The position numbers and the translations under genes are program-made. 64,000 nt of DNA. Origin: Lolium rigidum (lineage: Eukaryota > Streptophyta > Magnoliopsida > Poales > Poaceae). The stretch lies in contig NW_025900964.1 of assembly GCF_022539505.1 (NCBI RefSeq), positions 117,333 to 181,332 of the forward strand, written 5' to 3'. Under the pieces are notes generated by a model. It was not told the DNA's origin. It was given only the letters and a program-made list of their open reading frames with translations, and searched no databases. The number at the start of each line of letters is the position of its first letter. Position 1 is the stretch's first letter. This document shows positions 20,214 through 32,139 of the stretch, piece after piece.

Positions 20214-20390
20214 GCTCTGATACCATGTTGTCAATGAGCAACTAGTATTCATTGTTGGGCCAAAGGCTAGTACATGTACATGGTGCAATATGCAGGAAAC
20301 CCCTCATACACTGGGAATATACAGTAAAATGGTCTATACACCACTAATAGTATAGAGGTTCTAACTGCATTTCTGTGCCAATGCACCAGA
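20214..20390 (-). repeat. Ty1-copia LTR / primer-binding-site relic
   Basis: The complement of 20214-20225 reads TGGTATCAGAGC, the primer-binding site complementary to initiator methionine tRNA. It directly follows an LTR-like end (...GACAACA; plus strand TGTTGTC from 20226). The LTR would extend to higher coordinates, to roughly 20390. No gag or pol follows to the left, only a Ser/Pro-rich frame (20194-19886). It is a fragment, perhaps captured by the Helitron. Confidence 0.5.
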
Positions 20391-20934
20391 AATTAAGCCT
20401 CCCTAAATTATGTCCACATATGATAAATTTTGCAGTTCTTCCTCTTCATGATAATTAACAAAACTAATAAAACCTTCCTGAGATGTTTATTAAAGGTTTG
20501 GTATACTTGAAATTTCCGCTGTCATATCTAAGTGGGAATAGGGGGAAAAGTCCTATATATCAATGGATCAGATCAAATATTGATTTGTTGTGTTTCATGG
20601 ATTATGAAATTCCAAGTACATTCACCTAAAAATCAAATTGTGGAATCCAGTCTTCTAGAGTTCACTATATCTTAGAAGCTTCCTTGAATTTACTTTTATA
20701 GTACTAATGAAGGAATAATGATAGATGTTCCAGGGCTGGGAATGTATGGAAAGCATTTCATTTATTCAAGAAAAAAAAAAAAGTTTGATATTGAAACTGT
20801 AGTTTGCTTTTTTTTTGGACTATGAAAGGTTATTGGGTTTAACTGCAAATCCAAAGTTTTTCTAAAGAAGATATTTGCCATAACCACTGGTAGAAAAACA
20901 GGCTTCCGGGAAGCCCCATACGTCGCGAAGGTAA

Positions 20935-21138
20935 AGGAACCGCGACTAATGGGGTCTTTAGTCGCGGTTCGTGTGGCGAACCGCGACCAAAGGCTCGGGC
21001 CCGGGCGCACGGTGGCTAGCTGGTGCACGTGGGGGGCTTTAGTCGCGGTTGGCCAGGCCAACCGCGACTAAAGGTGCCCGAAGGCCTTTAGTCGCGGTTG
21101 GCCAAGCCAACCGGGACTAAAGCCCCTCCCCTATATAT
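20935..21138 (+). promoter_or_regulatory. Left subterminal motifs and TNP2 promoter of CACTA-2
   Basis: Facing copies of TTTAGTCGCGGTTGGCC and GGCCAACCGCGACTAAAGG fill 20950-21120. They are followed immediately by a TATATATA box (21132-21138) that fits the TNP2 transcript; the coding start is at 21478 after a leader that probably contains an intron. Terminal transposase-binding motifs therefore overlap the core promoter, as known for En/Spm, where TNPA can repress transcription. Confidence 0.72.
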
Positions 21139-21477
21139 ACCCATCCAGCAGCCAACACTTAGCCATTTGGAGCCATTCTCTTCACAAACTTCACAAGTGA
21201 GTGGTAGGTTTGCTTTTGGTTCCTCTTATGCACATAAAGTGTTTGATGAAATGCCCCAAGAGCATGAAACAAACATGATATGAAGTGTTGGAGCCACACT
21301 TGAGCTTTCTCATTTATTTTTTCCTCCTCGGTCGCGGTTAGCAACTTGAACCTTTGATGTGTCATTGATAAAATATGCATGTGTGTGTAGTTCATTGTTT
21401 AATTTATATTGTTTGTAGCTAGTTAGTTTAACAAATGCATGATGGTTAATTATATATTTTATATTATAATAATGCAG

Positions 21478-24400
21478 ATGAATCGGCAATGGATGTACGG
21501 TAACCGACTCTCCGGCGAGTTCAGTACGGGTTTGAAAGATTTCCTCGTAGTGGCTAATGCGAACAAGCGGGGGGTTTTGTTATCTGTCCATGTGTTAACC
21601 GTAAGAATCGAAGGGTTACTCTTCCTCAAGAGATGTTCACATGCACCTGCTTCGGCACGGTTTCATGTCAAGCTATAATTGTTGGACCAAGCATGGAGAA
21701 AGAGGGGTTATAATGGAAGAAGATGAAGAAGGGGATGATTTCATCGATGAAAGCTATCTTGCTCATTTCGGTGATACTTTCATGGAGGATGCTCGAAGGT
21801 GAAGGGGAAGGTGAAGAAGAGGCACGTGATGATCCCGTTGATGATCTTGGTCGGACCATTGCTGATGCACGGAGACGCTGCGAAACTGAAAAGGAGAGGG
21901 GGAATTTGGATCGCATGTTAGAGGATCACAGGAAGGCGCTGTACCCCGGATGCGATGATGGTCTGAAAAAGCTGGGCTGCACACTCGGATTTGCTGAAAT
22001 GGAAGGCACAGGCAGGTGTAGCTGACTCGGCATTTGAAAACTTGCTGAAAATGTTGAAGAATATGTTTCCAAAGAATAACGAGTTGCCCGCCAAGCACGT
22101 ACGAAGCAAAGAAGGTTGTCTCGCCCTCTAGGTTTAGAGGTTCCGAAGATACATGCATGCATCAACGATCGCATCCTCTACCGCGGTGAATACGAGAATT
22201 TGAATGAATGCCCGGTATGCACTGCATTGCGTTATAAGATCGAGGCGATGACCCCGGTGACGATGTTGAGGGCCGGAAACCCAGGAAGAGGGTTCCCGCC
22301 AAGGTGATGTGGTATGCTCCTATAATACCACGGTTGAAACGTCTGTTCAGGAACAAAGAGCATGCCAAGTTGTTGCGATGGCACAAAGAGGACCGTAAGT
22401 CGGACGGGGAGTTGAGACACCCCGCAGATGGAATGCAATGGAGAAAGATCGACAGAGAGTTCAAAGATTTTGCAGCTGACGCAAGGAACATAAGATTTGG
22501 TCTAAGTACGGATGGCATGAATCCTTTTGGCGAGCAGAGCTCCAGCCATAGCACCTGGCCCGTGACTCTATGCATCTACAACCTTCCTCCTTGGTTGTGC
22601 ATGAAGCGGAAGTTCATTATGATGCCGGTGCTCATCCAAGGTCCGAAGCAACCCGGCAACGACATCGATGTGTACCTAAGGCCATTAGTTGATGAACTTT
22701 TACAGCTGTGGGGTAGACCTGGTGTCCGTGTGTGGGATGAGCACAAAGAAGAGGAATTTGACCTACGAGCGTTGCTTTTCGTAACCATCAACGATTGGCC
22801 TGCTCTTAGTAACCTTTCGGGACTGTCAAATAAGGGATACAATGCATGCACGCACTCGCTTACATGAGACCGAAAGTGTACATTTGCCAAATTGTAAGAA
22901 GAACGTGTACCTTGGGCATCGTCGATTTCTTCCGAAAGGTCATCCAATGAAGAAAGAAAGGCAAGCATTACAACGGCAAGGCAGATCACCGGCCGAAGCT
23001 CGCGGAACACACCGGTGCTGAGGTATTTGATATGGTCAAGGATTTGAAAGTCATCTTTGGAAAGGGTCCTGGCGGACAATCAGTTCCGAAGGGAGCTGAC
23101 GGGCACGCAGCCATGTGGAAGAAGAAATCTATATTCCGGGAGCTAGAATATTGGAAAGTCCTAGAAGTCCGCTCCGCAATCGACGTGATGCACGTTACGA
23201 AGAATATTTGCGTGAACCTCCTAAGCTTCTTGGGCGTGTATGGGAAGTCAAATGATACAAAGGAAGCACGGCAGGACCAGCAAAGTTTGAAAGACCCTGA
23301 TGACCCGCATCCGGAACGGTTTCAAGGTCGTGCCGACTACGCTCCGAAAAAAGAAGAGAAGGTCATCTTTTTTGAATGCCCGAGCAATATGAAGGTCCCG
23401 TCCGGATTCTCGTCCAATATAAAGGGAATAATAAACATGGCGGAGAAAAAGTTCCAAAACCTGAAGTCTCACGACCGCCACGTGATTATGACGCAATTGC
23501 TTCCGATTGCTTTGAGGGGCTCCTGCGAAAAATGTTCGAGTAGCCATTGTGAAGCTATGTGCATTCCTCAATGCAATCTCTCGAAGGTAATCAATCCAGA
23601 AGTTCTACCACGGTTACAGAACGATGTGATCCAATGTCTTGTCAGTTTCGAGTTGGTGTTCCCGCCATCCTTCTTCAATATTATGACGCACCTCCTGGTT
23701 CACCTAGTCGATGATATTTCCATTCTCGGTCCTGTATTTCTACACAATATGTCCCCCTTCGAGAGGTTCATGGGAATATTAAAGAAATATGTTCGTAACC
23801 GTGCTAGGCCAGAAGGAAGCATCGCCAAGGGCTATGGAAATGAGGAGGTAATTGAGTTTTGTGTTGACTTTGTTCCCGACCTTAAGCCGATTGGTCTTCC
23901 TCGATCGCGGCACGAGGGGAGACTAAGTGGAAAAGGCACGATCGGAAGGAAATCAACGATATGTATGGACGGCCATTCTCTCGACCGAAGCACACCACAC
24001 GGTTCGACCAATTCCGACTTGGTGGCTCGTACTTTGAGAAACACAAGAATATTTTATGCTCGGGCAACCCTGGAAAGCCTGAATCCTGGATTAGGAAGGC
24101 CCACATGGAGACTTTCGGCAGTTGGTTGAGAAAACATTTAATGAGTGACGAAGATGTTGTAGATCAGCTGTACATGTTGGCCAAGACACCATCTTCGACT
24201 ATAACGACTTTCCAAGGGTACGAGATAAATGGGAATACATTTTACACGATCGCCCAAGATAAAAAGAGCACCAACCAAAACAGTGGTGTCCGCTTTGATG
24301 CAGCAACCGAGAATGGGCAAAAGGTCACATATTATGGTTACATAGAGGAGATATGGGAACTTGACTATGGACCCTCCTTTAGGGTCCCTTTGTTCCGGTG

Positions 24401-24803
24401 CAAATGGTTCAAGCTAACAGGAGGTGGGGTAAAGGTGGACTAGCAATACGGAATGACAATGGTGGATTTCAACAATCTTGGTTACCTTGACGAACCATTC
24501 GTCCTAGCGAAAGATGTCGCTCAGGTTTTCTATGTGAAGGACATGAGTAGCAAACCGAGGAAACGGAAAGATAAGAAAACGATCGAGTACATCATGCGAT
24601 GATCCAAAGCGCCACATTGTTCTTTCGGGGAAAAGAAACATCGTGGGAGTGGAGGACAAGACAGACATGTCGAAGATTATAATATGTTTGCTGAAATTCC
24701 GCCCTTCAAAGTGAACACCGACCCAAGCATTAAGTTAAATGATGAGGATGCTCCATGGATACGGCACAATCGTAAGCAAGCAGGGACACAAGGAAAGAAA
24801 TGA
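21478..24803 (+). pseudogene. CACTA-2 TNP2-type transposase, decayed
   Basis: Collinear with the minus-strand gene at 7851-4508. It starts MNRQWMYGNRLSGEF and ends KQAGTQGKK before TGA (24801-24803). Frameshifts occur near 21590, 21790, 21990, 22100, 22250, 22860, 22950 and 23950, and a stop replaces a Gln-type codon near 24440. Readable pieces include FGLSTDGMNPFGEQ (Transposase_21 region), WKVLEVRSAIDVMHVTKN, SFFNIMTHLLVHLVDDI (DUF4218-like) and YYGYIEEIWELDYGPSF (DUF4216-like). It cannot make a functional transposase as written; mobilisation in trans would be needed. Confidence 0.88.
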
Positions 24804-25051
24804 TGTGTAATAATTTATTGTACCAAAATTTATTGAATGGATCATGTGAATTATATTACCCGTGATGTGTTTGGTGTCCATTTTCGAATGATTCAATTGA
24901 CTCGAGATAGCACTGATGATACATGAAATTTGGAGTGATTCGAGTCATACTCCCGCATACGGGAAATTTGGAGTGACTAAGTCATACTCCCGCATACAGG
25001 AAATTTGGAGTGACTAAGTCATACTCCCGCATACATTAATTTTGGAGTGAT
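24804..25051. repeat. 3' region of TNP2 with short tandem repeat
   Basis: After the stop codon, a unit of about 40-45 bases built from GGAAATTTGGAGTGACTAAG and TCATACTCCCGCATAC is repeated about four times (24920-25070). It lies between the two convergent genes and may contain both polyadenylation regions. Confidence 0.7.
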
Positions 25052-25618
25052 TTAGTCATACTCCCGCCTAGGCGTATAATATGCATACTCGTAGTCTTCA
25101 TAGCCACCGCCGTTGTACCGGTAGTCGTGGCCTTCTAAGTTGCCGGCGTCGTCGTCGCCGCTGCGTCGTCGCTGTCGTCGGGCGGTGCTCGTGGCTCGAA
25201 CCGAGGGTAGCGCGGGCGGGGGATATCGCCGGCCGTGATGTAGTCCATGACGCTCTGCAGAGTCCGGCCGTACCACCATAGCCGACGGCCGGCCTCGTGG
25301 AAGTTTCCAGGAGGCAGACCGTCCTCCTCATACCTAGCGAGCGCCCTCTCACGCCGATTGATGAAGAAGGCGTTCCAAGTATGTTGGTTATCGGGATGCC
25401 AGCGGGGATTCATCCGCTGCTCCGGCGTGAGGTCGAGGTAGTAGTGGTTCGTGATGGCCGCCCGGCGCGCAGTACCCTGAGGGACGGGAGGGACCGGCAC
25501 GCCGCCGGCGCTTAGGCTCCAGCCCGGCAGGGACGCGGTAGCCCGGTGGGCAAGGGTAGTTTGAGGCGCAAAGCTCCTCCACTTGCCGGTAGGTTAGAGT
25601 GGGTGCGGTGGAAGCCAT
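25052..25618 (-). pseudogene. Small ORF of CACTA-2, convergent to TNP2, frameshifted
   Basis: Starts MASTAPTLTYRQVEELCASN (25618 downward). It shifts frame near 25500 into VPQGTARRAAITNHYYLDLT and continues through NAFFINRRERALARYEEDG and LWWYGRTLQSVMDYI. It shifts again near 25150 to finish with GHDYRYNGGGYEDYEYAYYT and stops near 25052. The central part (RRERALARYEEDGLPPGNF) looks like a real folded, conserved segment. I do not recognise a domain. It occupies the same convergent position as 3093-3422 in CACTA-1, with a different sequence. Its role is unknown; regulation or an accessory DNA-binding function are possibilities only. Confidence 0.5.
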
Positions 25619-25689
25619 GAGAGAGTGATGAGAGATTGTAGAGATGTGATAATGTCTGGCCAAGCCGGGCTACCTATATGTAGTGACAA

Positions 25690-25845
25690 ATGGCGGGAAA
25701 AATGGGAGCGGGAAGACAGGAGGCGGGAAGAAAGAGGCGGGAAGAAAGTGGCGGGAAGAAACAGGCGGGAAGAAAGTGGCGGGAAGAAAGTGGCGGGAAG
25801 AAAGAGGCGGGAAGAAAGTGGCGGGAAGAAAGTGGCGGGAAGTAT
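25690..25845. repeat. GGCGGGAAGAAAGT tandem repeat
   Basis: About ten imperfect copies of a 14-15-base unit (GGCGGGAAGAAAGTG / GGCGGGAAGAAAGAG). Lys/Gly/Arg-rich open frames across it result from the repetition. It lies at the 5' side of the leftward small ORF. Confidence 0.85.
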
Positions 25846-25848
25846 TTT

Positions 25849-26530
25849 TTGATTTTTTGATATATAATTTGTATTTTTAAGAATTTGAATTGAATTAGTT
25901 TTATTTTTCTGATTTTTTGGATATATTATTTGTATTTTTAAGAATTTGAATTGAATTAGTTTTATTTTTCTGATTTTTTTGATATATTATTTGTATTTTT
26001 AAGAATTTGAATTGAATTAGTTTTATTTTTCTGATTTATTTGATATATTTTTTGTATTTTTAAGAATTTGAATTGAATTAGTTTTATTTTTCTGATTCAT
26101 TTGATATATTTTTTGTATTTTTAAGAATTTGAATTGAATTAGTTTTATTTTTCTGATTTATTTGATATATTATTTGTATTTTTAAGAATTTGAATTGAAT
26201 TAGTTTTATTTCTCTGATTTTTTTGATATATTATTTGTATTTTTAAGAATTTGAATTGAATTAGTTTTATTTTTCTGATTTTTTTGATATATTTTTTGTA
26301 TTTTTAAGAATTTGAATCGAATTAGTTTTATTTTTCTGATTTATTTGATATATTTTTTGTATTTTTAAGAATTTGAATTGAATTAGTTTTATTTTTATGA
26401 ATTTTTTGATATATTATTTGTATTTTTAAAATTTTGAATTGAATTAGTTTTATTTTTTCTGAATTTTTTGATATATTATTTGTATTTTTAAAATTTTGAA
26501 TTGAATTAGTTTTATTTTTCTGAGTTTTTC
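25849..26530. repeat. 61-bp AT-rich tandem array, about 11 copies
   Basis: Unit: GATATATTATTTGTATTTTT, AAGAATTTGAATTGAATTAG, TTTTATTTTTCTGATTTTTT. Copies are over 90% alike by eye, with most changes in the last two units. It separates the leftward small ORF from the internal hairpin module. CACTA-1 has its own 60-bp array at 3551-3896 with unrelated sequence. Confidence 0.92.
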
Positions 26531-26575
26531 TGTATTTTTAACATTTTTAAAAACAAAAAGTAATTCGAAAAATAC

Positions 26576-26747
26576 CTTTAGTCGCGGTTGGCCTCGCCAA
26601 CCGCGACTAAAGCGTCCGTGCGCGCGCGGAACGAAAAACCGGCGAAAAAAAGCTTTTAGTCGCGGTTGGGTTGGCCAACCGCGACTAAAGGGTACCTCTA
26701 GTCGCGGCTCTCCTCCCCAACCGCGACTAAAGGGGGGGCTATAAATA
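26576..26747 (+). promoter_or_regulatory. Internal subterminal-motif module with TATA box in CACTA-2
   Basis: There are three inverted repeats. The first is a perfect 17-bp pair CTTTAGTCGCGGTTGGC (26576-26592 / 26596-26612). The second is a 15-bp pair (26655-26669 / 26675-26689 or close). The third is imperfect (about 26698-26733). A TATAAATA box follows at 26740-26747. The motifs are the same as at both ends of the element. The box points toward the second gene (28058-31865). The same arrangement is seen in CACTA-1. Confidence 0.72.
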
Positions 26748-26760
26748 GTTTTCCCGAACC

Positions 26761-28057
26761 GTCGCCAAACACATCGTCTTCTTCGCCGCTCTCGCTCCGT
26801 CTCTCTCGCCGATCGAGAGCCCGCGCGCCCGTACGTCGCCGCCGCCTCGCCGTCGCCGAGCCTCGCCGTCACCGCGCCTCGCCGTCGCCGAGCCTCGCCG
26901 TCGCCGCCGCGACGTCGCCGCCGCCCCGTACGTCGCCGCCGCCCTCCGCGTACGTGTACCGAGCGCCCGTGTCGATCCGTACGGTAACGCCGCGCGCGCG
27001 CGTCGCCGGCCGGCCGCCCTCGTCATCACCGCGCAAAGAAAGAGAGAGAGAGGGCGCCAGCCGCCGCCGCCGCTCTGCTCGCCCCGGGGGCGCTCTGCTC
27101 GCCGGCGGCCGCCGCGTGTGCGCGCATGAGAGAGAGGGGAGGAGCGCGCGCAGACGAGAGCCCCGGCCTGCCTTTTTTTTCTTTTTTTTTAGTTTTTTTG
27201 TTTTTTTACTTTGTGTAACTATAAATTTTTTTAATTAAAAACTAGTAAAAATTGAACTAAAATGGGTACTAAAAAAAGAACTAAAATTTTGACTTAATTA
27301 AAAACTTTGACTTAATTAAAAACTTTGTCTAAAAAAAGAACTAAAATTTTGACTTAATAAAAATGAACTAAAATTTTGACTTAATAAAAATTGACTTAAT
27401 AAAAAATGAACTAAAATTGACGCCGTCAACGCGCCAACGCCGTCAACGCTACCTCTATTCAAACGCCGTCAACGCGCCAACGCCGACAAGATGCGGAGTG
27501 TATTAAATGAGAAAGCTCAAGTGTGGCTTAATAAAAAATGAACTAAAATTGTAACGCCATACCGTCGCCAAACGCCGTCAACGCGCCAACGCCGTCAACG
27601 CTACCTCTATTCAACGCGCCAACGCCAACGCTACCTCTATTCAACGCGCCAACGCCAACGTCGTCAACGCGCCAACGCCAACGCGCTCGGCCTCGCCTCC
27701 CTCTTCCGCGACACCCTCTCCCACCCCTTCCTCGCCCCCTCCTTTTGCCACCGCTATTTCACCACCGCCACCGGTCTCTTGGTCACTTTTAAAATAACTT
27801 AACAAAAGTTTGTCACTTTTAAAATAACAAAAATAACTTAACCACCGCACGTATACGGATCGAGAGGGGGCGGCGAGGGTTATGTGTCCTCGGCACCGCC
27901 ACCTCCCTTTCGCCACCGCCACCGGTCTCTCGGTCACGCGGTCACTGCATCCCCCCTCTCGCCTCCCTCGTCGCCCTCTCTGTTTATATGTAGAAGAGAT
28001 GTGATAATGCATATACACAATTAATTTGTTTTTACTACATGTTTTCAGGACTGACAT
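26761..28057. other. Leader region of the CACTA-2 second gene: GC-rich, then AT-rich repeats
   Basis: 26761-27170 is GC-rich with repeated CGCCGTCGCCGAGCCTCG and long but low-complexity frames. 27170-27420 is AT-rich with AACTAAAATTTTGACTTAAT units. 27420-27680 carries repeated CGCCAACGCCGTCAACGC. 27690-28020 is Pro/Arg-like low complexity. Probably untranslated leader with an intron ending at a TTTTCAG near 28047. No confident gene. Confidence 0.55.
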
Positions 28058-31000
28058 ATGGCGGACGATAGAGCTGACCCGATTATGGACAACTATGATC
28101 CGGACGCTGAAGAACATATCTTCGGCATCATAAAAGGCGATGTTCTATATGTAGCCGACCGGACAAGAAGAAGATGATATCTCTTCTTATCCGAACTTTG
28201 AGGGTGAAGATGAAGGGCATGGTCGAAAGATGGTGCCGAAGAAACGTCGATAAACGACGATCTTCGCTTGGAAGTAGCAACCACCTCCGGCGCCGAGGTA
28301 TATATATATACATTGAGCCTCCGGTGATACAAACTCACCGATTTGAATAAATATGTGTGTACTAACGCGCGCGCCTCTCTTTCTTATTTTAGCCCTCGGC
28401 CGGATCGTCGAAACAATCGAGTACGTCGTCGTCAAAGCGTGGCGCAACCAAGACGATGAAAGCAGGAGAAACATGCACCATCGATGTTGTCGAGGAAGCA
28501 ACCGGCAGGCCGCCGGAGCCCAGCAAGAACGCCACCAAGTTTGTCGGCCAATGCGGAGCCGTTGTTAGAGACAACGTCTCGATCACCGTCCGGGAGTGGA
28601 ATGAGCCAAAGAAGGCACGTGTTGGTTTCACTTTTGTCGATAAGAGAACAAAAAAAGATTGCTTCAAAAAGCTTATGGAACATTTTGTTCTACCTCCGGA
28701 ATACCGCAAATACGATGAGGAGGGTAACAAGATTGCGGAAAACAAGGAGAGGTGCAAGCTAGTCAAACAGTTCGCTCTTTCTAAGATGGCCAACGCATTC
28801 CGGAAATACAAGCAAAATCTAGCCCATGACTTTGTCAAGCCGGGCAAGACTCCGGATTTCAAAGGACAATATGAGAAACTGCAACATGATTGGCCAGAAT
28901 TTGTGAAGCAAAAGAAATCGGAGCAGTTCCTTGAAATATCAAAGAAAAATAAGGATAATGCGGCCAAGAAGGAGTACAATCATAAAATGGGGCCAGGAGG
29001 GTATCGCTTTTGGCAGCCTAGGTGGGAGAAGATGGAGAACGAGCTGAGGGCGCGAGGAATCCGTCCAGGTACGGAGGGATGGGACCCAAGGGCCAAAAGC
29101 TGGTGGCACGGGCATGGGGGATCGCTGAACCCGGAGACAGGGGAGTGTGTTTACCGGGGCAAAATAATTACACCCACCAAAAAGCTTATTGAGGCAATGA
29201 GGGATGCTCAAGAGGGGAGGATCAAGTTCAACAGAGAGAACGACGCCCGACAAAAGCCCTCGGGAATCCCGAACACGGAGGACGTGTACGAGGCATGGGG
29301 CCCATTCCGTGGAAAATAGGGTTCCCCGAACGATGACCCGTACGGTTACGAAGCCGTAAGAGAAAGATGGATCGGGAAGCAGATGTTGTGGCGCGGTTGG
29401 CATCGGAAATGGATGTCATGAAGAAAACCGTGAGTGTACTAGTAGCCGAAAGAGATGCAGCTCGGGCGCAGCATGAAGATCATCCATTGGATCTCGGAAG
29501 CGGCCAGCAGCGGAGAAGCAGCGTGGCTTCCACGGAGGCCCCATCGGCTGGTGCACCGACGATCGAAATTGCTGCACCGGAGCCTCTGGTGGTCGAAATT
29601 ACTGCACCGGAGCCTCCTCGCTACCCCGTGGACGATATAAAGGAGATGAAAGCATGTCATCGGTATTATCCTATCGGGAACATGTCCATGAAGGTAGCCA
29701 TCGGCAGTGCTTTACCACCTGGAGCACTCCACCACAACAACCCCATTCAAGATGGCTATGCTCGTGTCACGGTGGAGGACATAGTCCAAGGGTTTGAGGA
29801 CCCGGACATTGACATTGCTACACCCGAAGGGGCGACAAGACTTGGAGATGTCAAGCGCCGGCTCATTCTATGGCAGAAGAAGTTTATCAAGTTTCCAGGC
29901 GAGGCGCCAACAAGTCCACCCCCCTACGGTGGTGGTGGTGGCGGCGGTGGCGGTGGTGGTGGTGGTGCTTCACCTACACCTCCTTCACGAGGGCCGACGC
30001 CGCCCCCCATTCACCTCCGGCGGGTAAGCAGCCGCCGCCCCTAGTCCGCCCCGGGCGGGTAAGCGTACGCCGCCCCCCAATCCACCTCCGGCGAAGAAGC
30101 GAAGCAGCAGTCCCGGATTATTAACCCGGACCCTTACGTACCTAAGAAAACAAAGGTACCGGAGGTATCACCGAAGCCTCTCCCCACGAGGCCTTGGGAA
30201 TGTAGTGCCGAGGAAGTCGAGGCGGGCGCGGCTCGCTGATTTAGAGAAATGGAAGGCGAGCTGCAAGAAGAAAATAGAGGGCGAGCCCAAGCCAGTATTT
30301 TCTCGATGAGCAAAAGAAGTGGGCTAAGTCATTTTTGAACACACCGTCCCAAGCCGCAAAGAATCCGCTCGACGACTATGCACGTGAACTTCGTAGGCAA
30401 GCACTCGCGTTCAAGAGGAACCAAGAGTTGGCGGAGAAGCAGGAGAAGAAAGCCTTGGAGGAGGCCGAGAAAAAATTAGAAAGGGGGAAAGAAGTTGCCC
30501 AGCTCGGGAACAAAGTAAACAATCGATCGCCCCGCTCATAGTGCAAGCCGACGGTCCGGATGCCCCCGATATCATAGCAGCTGCGGCAACACATGGATTG
30601 ACTGTAACGAGTGCCAGAGAACAAGCGGCCACCTTAGGTATCACTCTTCGTGCACTGTTAGGCCTTGATGAGGCGCCAATGAAGGACGTAGTATTTACAT
30701 ATGTGAAGAATGGCCCTCTCGTCGAGCCTGCGCGAGAAGAGGATCTACCTCGACAAATGAAAGGTCTCGCTAAATTGGTACAAGAGTTACATAAAACTTA
30801 AAAACGCCAAAGACTATATTTATGCGGAAGTTAGACATGAGCATCACTTCAAACATTACTATATAACAATTCATCGGAGTGAATTGTTCCAGCCTGTTCA
30901 ATCTGCGCGACCTCGACAAATCTATCATCGATTGCTACGTTCGTAAGTGATTTATTAATTTCTACCCCATCTCGTTCATTGCCTCGCACTATATATTGTC

Positions 31001-31865
31001 TAACTATCTTGTTGTGTACGCTATTATGCAGAATGAAGAAGCGGGAAATGCAAATAAGGAACATCCATGATGTTGGGTTCATTGACCCACACATCGTTAA
31101 TTCATATGTGTTAGAACACCACCCCGCCGACGTGGAGGAAGACCTGTGGCGGTTTCTTAGAAAACAGGAACTCAAAAGTGATATTCTATTTCCTTACCAT
31201 TTTGGGTGAGTGTTTCCGTCTTGAGCACATTCTCTTTTGTTTACTCCATGCATGGTATGTGGCTAATCGATGAGTTATATATGCATGATCGTGCATGTAT
31301 CGTGTCCGCAGGTTCCACCGGATTCCGATGGTAATTCAATTTCACACCTCCACAGTTCTCGTCCACGACTCTCTCGAATATGGATGCGGCGCTTTGGGCC
31401 GACATGAGAAAAATGATGCAAAAGTAATTGTTTTCATTCATTTGCGCTCTATATCGATCGGCCTATTTCGTTCATCATTTCCTAATATCAAGTAACTAAT
31501 TAATAACTCTCTTGTTCATTTAATTTTCTTTGCCTCGTAGGGTTTGGAGACGGTTCGTAGATGAAAAGGTCGGTGAATTCAAAAAAGAGCTACATTTTAA
31601 AAGGGCAAGTGCGGACGACCGGGGATATTCAGCCACCGGGGACCAATCTATGTGGATACTATGTTTGTGAGAGGATCCGGAGATACACCAATGAGCGGGA
31701 CCAGTCGGATGAGATCAACATCAAGAGGAATAACCTCCGGAAGACGCTTAGTCCGAAGCTCGCTTCCGACCACTTCAGGAGGAACTAGCTGGATGGTTCG
31801 CGAGGGAAGTCATCGATCCTACAGGACAACACTACGTAGAGGATGTAGAACTATACATGCATTAA
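28058..31865 (+). pseudogene. CACTA-2 second gene: Transposase_24-type domain plus C-terminal Ulp1-like (C48) domain
   Basis: Exon 1 starts MADDRADPIMDNYDPDAEEH (28058), contains a frameshift, and ends at GAG/GTATAT (28297), the same splice position as in CACTA-1. Exon 2 opens at 28393 with PSAGSSKQSS and carries the conserved domain (FVGQCGAVVRDNVSITVREW, GGYRFWQPRWEKMENEL). Next come a Gly/Pro-rich linker and a charged helix (RELRRQALAFKRNQELAEKQ), with shifts near 29319, 30050 and 30540. Further exons from 31032 give DVGFIDPHIVNSYVLEHH, then FHRIPMVIQFHTSTVLVHDS, and finally QPPGTNLCGYYVCERIRRYT, ending ELYMH at 31865. The H, D, Q and C of the cysteine-protease active site can all be matched. 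Gene-plus-protease fusions are known in plant transposons. At least five frameshifts make it non-functional as read. Confidence 0.82.
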
Positions 31866-32139
31866 ATTATGTATGGAAACTTGTTCGAACTTGTATATGG
31901 TCATCCGATGATATTGAATATATATTGTATATTCCTCTTGAATTCTTTTTGGTTCTAATTTCAAATTTGTTTGAAATTGTACATTCATATGCATGCATGT
32001 ATGTAGTACCGTAGAATATGTGAAACTCCTTCAAAATTACAAATAAAGCACAAAATAAATAAAACAATACAAATTAAACAGAAAACAGGTTTAGGAGGGG
32101 GCAGGTTTAGGGGGGGGCCTAAAACCCTAAACCTGCGGC

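Noticed and set aside
26954..27238. 94-codon plus-strand ORF and the opposite ORFs at 26450-27029
   Set aside because: GC-rich repeat leader of CACTA-2; no domain, mixed frames, low complexity.
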